Shown here piece after piece: positions 1 through 7,850 of a stretch of 11,131 bases of DNA. Numbering within the stretch: the first letter of the stretch is position 1; each line of letters begins with the position of its first letter. The notes beneath the pieces were generated by a model. It was not told the DNA's origin. It saw only the letters and a list, made by a program, of their open reading frames with translations, and searched no databases. A program made the translations under genes and the position numbers. Source of the DNA: Saccoglossus kowalevskii (taxonomy: Eukaryota > Hemichordata > Enteropneusta > Harrimaniidae); assembly GCF_000003605.2 (NCBI RefSeq), contig NW_003116472.1, positions 1 through 11,131 of the forward strand. Direction: 5' to 3'.

Positions 1-333
1 TGCTACAGATAGACCTCTCCCAGATTTGTTCATTTGATGATGATATCTTCAATTCTCTCATTTTAATGATTATTTTTGACTTTTTTGGTGAAAAGTGATA
101 TTTTCGACTACTTGTTAAAAACTGCTAGTTTGATTGCTTTGATACTATACATATAGGTACCTCAGGTAAACCTCTCTCAGGTTTGTTCATTTCTATTCGT
201 GGTGATATCTTCAATTATCTAATTTTGAGAAGTATTTTTGTCATTTTTGGTAAAAAGTGATATTTTCGAATTTTTTAATTGAAATGTGCCTTGCTAACAG
301 CGGAGCTATATCAGCCGACAGGCTGCTTGTTTT
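1..333 (+). repeat. Repeat family A, copy 1 (3' part, cut by window edge)
   Basis: This stretch aligns by eye, unit for unit, with 7485-7857. Shared blocks include GATGATATCTTCAATT, AAAAAGTGATATTTTCGA, GATTGCTTTGATA and the terminal GCTAACAGCGGAGCTAT. Two internal units are visible, recurring about every 150-160 bp. The 3' end has a perfect 5-bp stem, CAGCC (312-316) and GGCTG (321-325), with a GACA loop, then CTTG and four T. The 5' part lies outside the window. No protein is supported; the short ORFs here are by-products of the repeat. The class is not identified. Confidence 0.8.
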
Positions 334-912
334 CAAAACGCCAAGAACAAGGGCTTCAAGAAAATATATAATTTGCACTAAAATTGCACTAGTGACTTCC
401 AGCCACCCCCAAGATTTCAAATGTTTGGCTCCAGACGTGTATTTAAACACCTATTGGTCGTACAATTGTGAGACATCACAACTCGGTTTCACGATAACAC
501 AACATAAAACGGCGGTTTTGTTATAAAGAGGCTGTATTTTCCATTCAGTTTCGGTTCGGTGATTGAGGGTCAGGTTACGCTACTGTTGGGGACGTGCCAA
601 CAATAGTTATTGTCATGAACAGTGTATATTGTATTAGGGACACAATAAGCATTTTAAAGTCCTGTCGCAAGTTTGGACACGTCTTAAATCTTTGGTTCAG
701 TTTCTCGCCTTTTTTGAACACAGTCTCCTACGTACTCTTACATTTTCAGAATTAGCGTCGTTGCCGACAAATTTGGACTGTTCTGTTTCTGTCTGTATGT
801 GCGGTCGTGATGCCACCATATTAGTAAGACAATTCATCTACACCGCACATCAAATCAGTGGACGTGAACGCATTCAAGTGGTTACACCGCAGTGTTTATA
901 AATGTATTTCAG
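334..912. other. Unassigned stretch with possible core promoter and a stem-loop
   Basis: No gene is supported. A TATAAAG (522-528) lies 25 bases upstream of the A in TCAGTT (545-550), which resembles a TATA box plus initiator, although the spacing is slightly short. A hairpin has arms at 580-589 and 597-606 (9 of 10 pairs, loop 590-596). The stretch has more CpG than the AT-rich DNA on either side. Short ORFs here show no recognisable domain. Confidence 0.3.
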
Positions 913-1016
913 ACAGGAGACCGTTACTATTACTACTGCTTGTAGTAACGCTACTGACAGTCACTAAAGGTGGTCCTTGACGAACAGATAGTCGTTGTTG
1001 ATATATGGAGGTATGT
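895..1016 (+). other. Possible first or internal short exon
   Basis: TTTATAAA (895-902) is followed by an acceptor-like TGTATTTCAG ending at 912. An ATGGAG at 1005-1010 then runs straight into the strong donor-like GTATGT at 1011-1016. This could be a short exon (913-1010), or a TATA-driven first exon with the start codon just before the donor. A small hairpin, TTACTAC (930-936) with GTAGTAA (942-948), lies inside it. Nothing downstream can be joined with confidence, so this is only a candidate. Confidence 0.15.
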
Positions 1017-2103
1017 AATTCACAAGTTGTATACGCAGTATATCAAAACCAGATCCGCCCGCGTTTGTTACTCAGAAAAACAGTAGTAAGATTTATGACC
1101 CGTGTGTACAATAACGACGTTCTTCTGTAGTCGTGTCTCATGCATTACATGGTGTTAAACTATATTACCCGCGGTTAATGTTAATGGCTGCGTTCGGATC
1201 CACTGGGACGTGCACGAGGAAGGGGTGTAGCGCTCAACCTTTACAGAAAAAAAAAATCGAAAAATGCGCTAAATTAAAACCCAGTGAATATGTAAAATTT
1301 AGCATAGAACACATTATCTAAATGACGAAACCGTGAATTTAAAACCCACTGAATATGCCTGAAATGGTAAATCAGTGAAATTTAAACCCAGTGAAAATTA
1401 GTCATTTTACAGTACATTGTATCGCACTATATATCATATTTCACTGACCAACATATTGTGATGTTTGCCAATGTCCCAGAAAACAACAGGCTATTTTCAC
1501 TCCATTTTGAACATAATTTTATTTTATTTTCATTCTTGTAATATAAAATCTTACATACGTAAACCAGAAATTAAAACATTATTTTCATTATTGCGTACGA
1601 GTCGTTTGACTTTTGACCTCTGACCCTGTACTTGTTTGGTATGTAATCCATGTATCATGTGGCGTGCATCTCGACAACTTGTTGTATGCATGGGTATTCT
1701 TGAGTTTTCAATGTATATTGTTTCAATTAACTGTCTTCGTGGAGAAAGGAATGAACGTATACCCACGAATATGATTGGATCACAGGCTGAATTTACGGCT
1801 GAACAGTTTAACCGTGTCCTCTGTCAGCGTCAGTACGTCTCTTATCAACATCTACCAATTTGCGTCATGCTGGTAGAATAAACATTGTTTGAAAAACAAA
1901 GATAATGGATTATCATTGGTGGCATCCAAAAAGACCTACGGTACATGGTGCAGTCGTCCGTCTACAAATGGAGGTAAAAATATACCTCATAGTCCACTCC
2001 AAAAATGTTGGTAAGCAGTATTTTCCAAACTAGACAAATAGACTAATACGAAATTCCTGAAGTGATATTTGTTATATTTTTTCCAGTGTGTCGTCGACCA
2101 TTA
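1017..2103. other. Unassigned AT-rich stretch
   Basis: No gene is supported. It holds a small cluster of related segments at 1275-1398 and a 6-bp inverted repeat GAGGTA/TACCTC (1971-1976 and 1983-1988). A pyrimidine-rich acceptor-like TTTTTTCCAG ends at 2086, but the sequence after it does not stay open in a recognisable frame. ORFs of up to 81 codons show no domain. Confidence 0.3.
1275..1398 (+). repeat. Three short interspersed copies of an AAACCCAGTGAA motif
   Basis: TAAAACCCAGTGAATATG at 1275-1292 recurs at 1340-1357 with one mismatch. A shorter version, TAAACCCAGTGAAAAT, follows at 1383-1398. Spacing is uneven (65 and 43 bp), so this is not a simple tandem array. Function is unknown. 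Confidence 0.55.
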
Positions 2104-2728
2104 TTAGTCTTATAATTTGGTCTTCGTCCGTCCGTGCGTCCGTGTGTCCGTGCTTCCGTCAGGAGTCATATCTCAGAATCCGTTGGACCGATTCCGTTCA
2201 TTCTTTGCATGTGCCTAGTACTTTATATGGGACATATGCACATGCAGTGGTTTAGCGATTCGATTCAAAATGGCCGACTGGCAGCAACCTTGTTTTTTGA
2301 AAATGTTGTATTTTGGACATGCTTTTTCAGTTGTCATTCAAACTTGGTACATAGATTATACATGTTAGGATACATGTCCATGACGATTTATTTCGCAATT
2401 GGATCAAAGATGGTCAACTGGCAGGCATCTTGTTTTTGTTTTTTTATGCGGTATCTTGGACGTGCTCTGTCAGTTTTCATTCAAATTTGGCACATACATG
2501 TACTTTATACATGTTAGGATGCATGTCCATGACAATTTGTTTCAAAATCTGGTCAAGGATGGCTGATTGACAGCCATCTGACTTTTTGGCCTTACTACTA
2601 TATTTCCACAATTTATGTACCATTTTCATTTGTATTTGGCACATACATCATACATATCAGTGTGTTTCATAATCAGATCAAAGATGGCTGAATAACGGCT
2701 GTTTTTATTTTGGCCATATTACTATGAC
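2104..2728 (+). repeat. Repeat family B, copy 1 (four internal units)
   Basis: The segment opens with TTAGTC (2104-2109) and a GTCCGTCCGTGCGTCCGTG-type run, then four diverged units. A TTCATTCAAACTTGG-like anchor falls near 2198, 2334, 2478 and 2626, giving steps of 136, 144 and 148 bp. Each unit also has an ATGGCCGACTGGC-like stretch (near 2269, 2413, 2559, 2682). A 23-bp identical stretch (2224-2246 and 10710-10732) links it to the copy at the window's right end. Unlike that copy, the 5' hairpin is missing. The 127-codon ORF across it is a by-product. The transposon class is not known. Confidence 0.75.
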
Positions 2729-2771
2729 ACGAAACGCGTGTTATGAAATAAATAAACAATCTGTTGTACAC

Positions 2772-3078
2772 GGTGCCGTACGCGAGCGCCGGTTCGAGTC
2801 ACGCACGCAGTACGTGTTTACTATAATTAGACATAGTCTTTACCTTGATGTTTATTCGGTGTTATTTGCTTACTTTACTTCCTATGTCGACAGCAACTAT
2901 GAGTTTAGAATTATTTCTCAGTACTTATTCACTGTTACAATGCTGTACTTTCACCATCCTACTACAGCCAGATCTGAAGGCCTTTGCCGCATTCTGGCCA
3001 CGCTGTGTGGCGCGGATCGCGTGGACGAGTTTCATGTTCTCTGCACGTAATGTGCTCGGTTATTAAGCATCTTTTTTT
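2772..3078 (+). repeat. SINE-like unit 1, 5'-truncated
   Basis: It begins at 2772 inside a tRNA-like head: the pol III B-box GGTTCGAGTC (2791-2800) is present but no A-box precedes it. The first 103 bp (2772-2874) match 3135-3237 at 99 of 103 positions without a gap. The rest, a CpG-rich body ending in seven T (3072-3078), has no match in unit 2. By known SINE structure this fits a tRNA-derived SINE with an unassigned body and a pol III terminator-like T run. The family is not identified. Confidence 0.5.
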
Positions 3079-3084
3079 GGGGGA

Positions 3085-3362
3085 TGCCCGGCGGCCGAGG
3101 GGAAGACGTGTAGTGGCGTGAAGCTAGGCGATTAGGTGCCGTACACAAGCGCCGGTTCGAGTCACGCACGCAGTACGTGTTTACTATAATTAGACATAGT
3201 CTTTACCTTGCCGTTTATTCGGTGTTATTTGCTTACTGTTGTATACGCCACTTGGAACTCAAGTTTCAAGGACGCGCTCGCGACAACCCCTCCGCTTTAA
3301 TATGACGAGCACAATGAGAACTTAACAGGGACTGTGTCATTTTCAATGACTTGTTTTTTTTT
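3085..3362 (+). repeat. SINE-like unit 2 with tRNA-like pol III head
   Basis: An A-box-like GGCCGAGGGG (3093-3102), resembling the D-arm region of Ser or Leu tRNAs, is followed about 60 bp later by the B-box GGTTCGAGTCAC (3153-3164; 8 of 9 fixed consensus positions). The T-stem around the B-box no longer pairs properly, so this is not a working tRNA. The 103-bp block shared with unit 1 ends at 3237. A different body follows, ending in a 6-bp hairpin GTCATT/AATGAC (3336-3350) and nine T (3354-3362), a plausible pol III stop. The exact 5' boundary is uncertain. Confidence 0.5.
3092..3164 (+). promoter_or_regulatory. Internal pol III promoter-like A and B boxes
   Basis: The A-box-like CGGCCGAGGGG (3092-3102) meets 7 of 9 fixed consensus positions, and the B-box-like GGTTCGAGTCA (3153-3163) meets 8 of 9. 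Their separation of about 60 bp is within the range for tRNAs with a long variable arm and for SINEs derived from them. Whether it is active cannot be judged. Confidence 0.45.
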
Positions 3363-3688
3363 AAAATATGGCGGGACGTTATGAAGTAAATACAATAATT
3401 TATGGCTTTTAATGCAATTTTTGCTGAATATCAAATTAATAAGGTAGAAGCTCAATTTTTGACAAAATTGGTCATAAATCGCATGACAATGTTAATTAGT
3501 TTATTATGTATAATCATTGTTGGGGGGACAATTTGATACTGAATAAGTATCTGGGACTCGTCGTTAAACTTGGTCCCCACGCTAGGTTCGAAATATTTAA
3601 CTTGGGGTTTCACCTGGAATACTGCCGCAATGGACAGTTTGCGGGTTGACAGAAGCACGATCACAGCGATAACACTAAACTCGAACAC
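3363..3688. other. Unassigned stretch
   Basis: No gene is supported. A GTTATGAAGTAAATA at 3378-3392 nearly repeats 2740-2754 (one mismatch) on the other side of the SINE-like pair. The minus-strand ORF covering 3452-3760 has no recognisable domain or codon pattern. Confidence 0.3.
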
Positions 3689-3932
3689 TTTATTATCGCA
3701 GAATTCTTGAAGGAACCAAACACTAACACAATGTAACACAATGTCCAGTAGCAAGTACAAAACTATGTAGGTTTACAATGTAAAGTTCCACGACAAAACT
3801 TACAGCAGATGGCTCACTAGAAAACAATAACACAACTCGCGAATTGTACTTTTTTGAATAGGGGGGTCCCCTATTGAGAGTAAAAGCCTGCGAAGAGTCC
3901 TGATTGGTCAAACGGCAATCACTCTCACATCA
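3689..3932 (-). promoter_or_regulatory. Minus-strand CCAAT-box and poly(A)-signal stretch; possible solo LTR
   Basis: CTGATTGGTCA (3900-3910) is, on the minus strand, TGACCAATCAG, a very good NF-Y/CCAAT box. About 205 bp downstream on the same strand is AATAAA (3689-3694). Between them is an 8-bp perfect hairpin with a 3-base loop (3857-3875). A GAGAGT/ACTCTC inverted pair (3876-3881 and 3920-3926) frames the CCAAT box. This order recalls a retroviral-type LTR, and the minus-strand edge TGATGTGAGAGTG begins with TG, but no second LTR, clear primer-binding site or target duplication was found. It could equally be an ordinary promoter remnant. Confidence 0.25.
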
Positions 3933-4454
3933 TGAATAAATGGAACAGTAAAATGATATAATCGATGTACTATGTAAAGATACAATAAATGATAACGATA
4001 GAAATGATATATTATTGATTGTAAATATTCTCAATGTATTATTGATAGTCTCAACGACAGTCATGAAGCTACTGTCTCATGGTACAACGAAATAGCATTA
4101 TTTTGTGTGTTACGGTTAAGCTTTTTGAGAAATAAGTTTTAGTATTTCTTGAAAATTGCTATTTTTAGAACAATTCCATAATGTTAAAGAAAAAAATGCA
4201 TTTTTTCACACAGATTTTTTAACTAATTCACAACAACAAAAAGTACTCCATCATTAACAATATATGATTTTTTCAGCCTATATTTTGAAATATTGCATAA
4301 TATCTCTGCCATAGAAACCTGTGGTATAAGTGTTATAATTGTGTCAAAATGGTGACTTTTCACTAAAATACAACCATCAATTTCTCGAAAAATAGGCTGG
4401 TGACCCCAACTTTTTTTTAAGTCAATATACTTGTATTGCCTTGTGGCACAGTTT
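3933..4454. other. AT-rich stretch with no assigned feature
   Basis: Homopolymer-rich and strongly AT-biased, with a TATTATTGAT repeated about 26 bp apart near 4010-4045. No ORF, RNA gene or clear repeat family is recognised. Confidence 0.4.
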
Positions 4455-4472
4455 AATAATAATAATAATAAT
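4455..4472 (+). repeat. (AAT)6 microsatellite, tail of the minus-strand element
   Basis: Six uninterrupted AAT units lie directly beyond the AATAAA of the minus-strand retroelement, so they are best read as its 3' tail and not as an independent microsatellite. Confidence 0.8.
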
Positions 4473-4622
4473 GTTTATTCAACCTTTGTATCGGCAGCAT
4501 GAAAACAGTAATACATATATTTAAATTACATTCATCATTTCTTTTCTATATTGCCATAAATCAGTTACATATTTCATTTTCATTTATGTTCCCATAGTGT
4601 ATCACCAAAAAGGAAATTGAAC

Positions 4623-4999
4623 CTATAATTCAACCCCCCTGTTTCTCAGTGAGGTTTCTAATGCTAAATAAAATTCCTTTCTAATATGATTAGATGACGT
4701 ACAAAGATAAAGAAAGTGGTAAATTTCTTCCTTGCCCTGATTGCAGACTCCACAAATTCCATTACCCCTGTAATTTTTCCATCCCATTTTGTTACCTTCA
4801 AGATCTGAAGAGTTTGACCTAGTTTTAAAGACAAGGGAGATACCATGATGATCATAAGGATCCATTATGTAATTTTCTTTTTTAATGTTTCTTTTAATCC
4901 AACAGTAGTGTTTTAATGATTTCATCTTCTCTAAATTTTGTGTAAACAAGTTTATTTCATTTTCTTTACTGATTTTGATAAAACTTCTTATCTATTTTG
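4623..4999 (-). pseudogene. C-terminal fragment of a non-LTR retrotransposon polyprotein
   Basis: The frame is open from an in-frame TAG near 5000 to the stop at 4623; there is no credible initiator, which fits a truncated copy. The fragment carries the cysteine/histidine cluster found after the reverse transcriptase in many animal non-LTR elements: CGVC, eight residues, then HFLYLC, that is C-x2-C-x8-H-x4-C (C66, C69, H78, C83 counting from the codon at 4949). Before it are a lysine/tyrosine-rich helix-like stretch (KSLKHYCWIK) and FKTRSNSSDLEGN, in the order usual for this tail. The family role would be nucleic-acid binding during retrotransposition. The catalytic reverse transcriptase and endonuclease are absent, so it cannot act alone. 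It has no frameshift and may be younger than the copy at 6662-7295. Confidence 0.75.
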
Positions 5000-5000
5000 G

Positions 5001-5207
5001 ATTATTATTGCAAAATGAATAAATTCTGCATATTTTAATTTTTGAGTAGGCTTCTACCTTAAAGACATAAATATTGGTTTACAGTCAATAAGAATCCATG
5101 TTATGTTACTGTGCATAAATCCAAGGCACAATTTCAGAAGCTGTGTACCTACACACAAATTGGTGACATCACAAAATACATGACCTTCAATCAGGGTTGT
5201 TTGCTCG
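5001..5207. other. Unassigned stretch upstream of the truncated retroelement
   Basis: AT-rich sequence with no supported gene or repeat. Confidence 0.3.
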
Positions 5208-5230
5208 GTATATACGAATTGGTATATACC
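5208..5230. repeat. GGTATATAC direct repeat and 10-bp palindrome
   Basis: GGTATATAC at 5208-5216 recurs at 5221-5229, and the second copy is part of the perfect palindrome GGTATATACC (5221-5230). A small hairpin CGCTC/GAGCG lies at 5293-5308. The pair could be a protein-binding site upstream of the possible exon at 5382, but there is no direct evidence. Confidence 0.4.
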
Positions 5231-5381
5231 AGAGGTACATTACTTTGGGTTTGCAACTAGCGTGACATGATACTAAGATCTTGTTTCAATTGCGCTCTTG
5301 CATGAGCGTTCCCAACTCAGAACAAAGGAAATGCGTATGCCAAAAGGTAACTGGGATACTGGGAGGTCAAGGAGGGTTAAA

Positions 5382-5396
5382 ATGGCTGCCATCAAG
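5382..5396 (+). other. Possible first coding exon (MAAIK) with splice donor
   Basis: AAAATGG (5379-5385 approximately) is a favourable start-codon context. The five codons ATG GCT GCC ATC AAG end exactly at a donor-like GTATGA (5397-5402). No matching acceptor or continuing exon could be found in the window, and ATGGCTGCCAT also resembles the recurring ATGGC/GCCAT stretch of repeat family B. It is therefore only a candidate. Confidence 0.15.
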
Positions 5397-5402
5397 GTAT
5401 GA

Positions 5403-6156
5403 CGGATTTCAAGAACTGTATATTCTGTACATTTTCAATTTTTCACTATGATAGTGGTAATAGACATGTACTGTAAACCTTCAACATTGATATTTGTCTA
5501 AAATACATGTTGTAAACTCTTCATGCTGCTGACATTTTTCCCTCGTAGATTTCAGAACGTTTCTTGATATATATCAAGTTTCACATGTTTTATTTTGAAT
5601 AAAAGTAAAATAAGTCAATCGATAGTTTCTACTGATATCATCCTTGAGTTTTGTGAAACTGGACGAAATATAATTTCGAAAATCTTGTTATTTTCAGACA
5701 ATTTCGTTGTCATGGTAGAAAACACGCTCCTACTTTGTGTTATTATACAGTGGTCGACGAATGTACCGGAGACTGACTAAATATACCGACCCTATTTTAG
5801 AACATCTTTATTATCCAAGAAACGTTCCGAGCGCATGTGGTGTAGTCGTAATGTTATTGTTCTAGAGCCTACTATCTCAAGCCCTGAAGAGTTTAGTCTA
5901 GAGGATTCAGTGCATAAATATTGCCCCAATAAATTGAAGTTTGGGGTATCACATAACATTATTTACACACGTTTGAAGCATGATTTTTTCCAAATATTTT
6001 CTGAACATGGTAATTGGCAGCTTATACTTGCGTATTTATTACTTAATTCATCTCTCCATTTTAAAGAGGTTAACATCAATAACCAGGACCAAGGACCAAT
6101 TTCTACAGTCCAATTTGTTAACCGGTTTATGAAACCCCAAAACATATGTACATTGT
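5403..6156. other. Unassigned stretch with one unrecognised ORF
   Basis: A 126-codon plus-strand ORF (5835-6215) runs through here. It has no recognisable domain, overlaps minus-strand ORFs of similar length, and its end lies inside the hairpin at 6157-6235. It is not supported as a gene. Confidence 0.3.
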
Positions 6157-6235
6157 ATGGCATCACAGTCCTTGTGATCATGGATGTAACTGTTAGTACT
6201 ACGTCCATGCTGTGAGAGAGGGACTGTGATGGCAT
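6157..6235. repeat. 79-base imperfect hairpin (foldback)
   Basis: The outer stem pairs 6157-6171 with 6221-6235 at 14 of 15 positions, including an unbroken 11-bp run CATCACAGTCC/GGACTGTGATG. The inner stem pairs 6179-6187 with 6201-6209 (nine pairs, one G-T). A 7/11-base internal loop separates them. It could be a short foldback element or MITE remnant, or a hairpin RNA precursor. The large internal loop argues against a canonical microRNA. Confidence 0.6.
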
Positions 6236-6570
6236 CCTTGCAGGTCATGCATGATAACAGTTATGAAGTTGGAATTATTCATATAATCGTACAGATTGTT
6301 AATTGTTTATTATAGGTGTATTTCTAAAGAGTCTGAAACCAGATGTGGATGAATTACCAACTTTGACATGTTCAAATCACTGTTCATTGCGGGTGTATGA
6401 TAAACTGATCAAAACAGGGAAAAAACTAAGTACAAGTACTAATACAAATTATTATTGCCAAATATGGTAATATATTGCGCATTTTATGAAAAAAATGAGG
6501 AACAAGTAACATCAGCACACTAAAAACAATGAGATAAAAGAACAGAAACTATAGGCAGACCCCAAATTAA
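6236..6570. other. Unassigned AT-rich stretch
   Basis: No gene or clear repeat is seen between the hairpin and the solitary head-type hairpin. Confidence 0.35.
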
Positions 6571-6609
6571 TAGTCCCTGATTTCGAACTTTGTTTAAAAA
6601 CAGGGACTA
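6571..6609 (+). repeat. Solitary head-type hairpin, mixed A/B character
   Basis: TAGTCCCTG (6571-6579) pairs perfectly with CAGGGACTA (6601-6609). Inside, TTT/AAA and GAAC/GTTT continue the stem to a TTT triloop (6589-6591), with two mismatches. The base is the same as the family B head at 10577, and the apex CGAACTTTGTTT resembles the family A head apex CGACTTTGTTG at 7367-7377. No tandem-unit body follows, so it may be a leftover terminus. Confidence 0.55.
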
Positions 6610-6661
6610 ATAATACACAGAGAGATACTGTACTTTCATTTGTTTATGCAATCTATGACCC

Positions 6662-7295
6662 TGGACTATGATCAAGCACAAAGAAACAAATACTCTCGTC
6701 CATGAGGCATTGATGAGTACAATGGAAAATCAATCCTCATGCGCCAAGTCAATGCAAGAAATTATTGGTAAAAAAGAAGTGGGTAACTTTTGGAATAAAA
6801 AATGAAAATAACATTCAAGAAATTTGTAAACGTTTAGAGACTGACTATGATTCATATTGGAAAAAAAATTATAAATACAGATGGGACAGGGGAACAGAAT
6901 AAACTAAGAACATATAAATTATTCAAAACAAAATTTAAAATGGAGGAGTGTATAAATAATATTAAGGATGGTGGAATAAAAAAAAAAGATTATGCAAACT
7001 AAGAATAAGTGATCATCTCTTAATGATTGAGAAAGGCAGGCATATAAGGCCAAAAGTTAAAGTTAAACACAGGATCTGTACAAGATGCAACACAGATTCA
7101 ATTGAGGATGAATTCCATTATGTTATGAAATGCCCACAACATATCACAATTAGGAGCAAATTGTTTGACTCAATTAGGATTAAAACTGTTAATTTCTATT
7201 TGATGGATGAAAAGTCAAAATTTAAATACATTATGGGCAACATTTCCACATTAATACAGCTCGGCATTTTTATAAAAGAAAGTATGGTAATGTGA
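6662..7295 (+). pseudogene. Decayed C-terminal part of a second non-LTR retrotransposon
   Basis: Coding remnants continue through several frames: 6662-6805, then from about 6790 to a TAA at 6900, then 6901-7002, then about 6987 to the stop at 7293. The last shift sits at a run of ten A (6978-6987). The final piece is the clearest: KLRIS is followed by an IEKGRHIRPKV-type stretch and by CTRC, nine residues and HYVMKC, that is C-x2-C-x9-H-x4-C (C19, C22, H32, C37 from the ATG at 7023). This is the post-reverse-transcriptase tail typical of animal non-LTR elements. The ATG at 7023 is internal, not a real start. The copy is inactive. It differs from the minus-strand fragment at 4623, so two lineages are present. 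The assignment of 6662-6805 is less certain. Confidence 0.7.
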
Positions 7296-7349
7296 TACAG
7301 TAATTATCAATTCCCCGATTCTTCCAAGCCATTTTGTTAAACTTTTTTA
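7296..7349 (+). other. Probable start of the retroelement 3' UTR, interrupted
   Basis: Only about 55 bases follow the stop before the family A element begins in a T-rich stretch. T-rich sequence resumes at 7852, so the UTR may have been split by the insertion. Confidence 0.35.
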
Positions 7350-7355
7350 GTTTTT

Positions 7356-7386
7356 AGCTTCGCTGTCGACTTTGTTGAGTGGAGCT
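7356..7386 (+). repeat. 5' head hairpin of family A
   Basis: AGCTTCGCT (7356-7364) pairs with AGTGGAGCT (7378-7386), with two G-T pairs. CGAC (7367-7370) and GTTG (7374-7377) extend the stem to a TTT triloop; only two bases (7365-7366) bulge. Because it needs G-T pairs, it may be more meaningful as RNA or single-stranded DNA than as duplex DNA. Confidence 0.6.
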
Positions 7387-7836
7387 TTAGCATATTAGTG
7401 ATTGTCCATCATCGTCTGTGTCAATGTTTTACATTTTCGACTTCTTCTTGAAAACTAGAAGTCTGAATGCTTTGATACTTGGTGTATATCTACCTTGGGT
7501 AGGCCTCTCGTAGATTTGTTCATTTCATGATGATATCTTCAATTCTCTAATTTTGGTGAATATTTTTGTAATTTTTAGTAAAAAGTGATATTTTCGACTT
7601 CTTGTTAAAAACCACAAGTTCGATTGCTTTGATATTACATATATGTGGAACTATATGTGGAACTCGCTCAGATTTGTCCATTTTGTGATGATATCTTAAA
7701 TATTCTAATTTTGGTGAATATTTTTGGTAAAAAGTAATATTTTCGAATTCTTGTCGAAAATAGCAAGTTGAGTGCTTTGATACAATACATATTGTTCATT
7801 TAATTGAAATGTGCATTGCTAACAGCGGAGCTATCT

Positions 7837-7850
7837 CAGCCGAAAGGCTG
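7837..7850 (+). repeat. 3' terminal GAAA-tetraloop hairpin of family A
   Basis: CAGCC (7837-7841) pairs perfectly with GGCTG (7846-7850) around a GAAA loop, a GNRA-type tetraloop stable in RNA. In copy 1 the stem is conserved and the loop is GACA (317-320). CTTG and a T run follow in both copies. Confidence 0.65.

Larger units (their letters stand above)
4455..5000 (-). mobile_element. 5'-truncated non-LTR retrotransposon, 3' end
   Basis: On the minus strand, an open coding tail (from about 4999 down to the stop at 4623) is followed by a 3' UTR of about 150 bp, an AATAAA signal (4474-4479) and a trinucleotide tail that reads (AAT)6 on the plus strand (4455-4472). Coding tail, short UTR and microsatellite tail with no upstream reverse-transcriptase domain is the usual result of incomplete target-primed reverse transcription. 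The clade is uncertain; CR1/Jockey-like elements of marine invertebrates are the closest impression. Confidence 0.7.

Noticed and set aside
257-526. 89-codon ORF
   Set aside because: It starts inside the family A copy and runs into flanking DNA; no domain is recognised.
692-901. 69-codon ORF
   Set aside because: Short, no domain, and no splice or promoter context that fits it.
1636-1881. 81-codon ORF with an opposing ORF on the minus strand
   Set aside because: No domain is recognised, and a minus-strand ORF overlaps much of it; chance is the simplest reading.
2076-2110. Splice acceptor ending at 2086
   Set aside because: The pyrimidine tract is good, but the following sequence has early stops in the frames checked and soon enters family B, so no exon is supported.
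2134-2517. 127-codon ORF as a protein gene
   Set aside because: It lies wholly within family B, and its peptide similarity to the ORF at 10614-11066 follows from shared DNA. It is listed as a low-interest finding only.
3085-3170. Functional tRNA gene
   Set aside because: The A- and B-boxes are present, but the T-stem pairs at only three of five positions and no clean acceptor or anticodon stem is visible.
3452-3911. Two overlapping minus-strand ORFs (102 and 62 codons)
   Set aside because: Different frames, no domain, and no retroelement motif. The stretch is better described by its regulatory-like signals.
5835-6215. 126-codon plus-strand ORF
   Set aside because: No recognisable domain, competing minus-strand ORFs of similar size over the same bases, and its 3' end lies in a hairpin. 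It is best treated as chance.
7023-7025. ATG at 7023 as a true start codon
   Set aside because: Retroelement-like residues continue upstream in the same frame to about 6987, so this methionine is internal.
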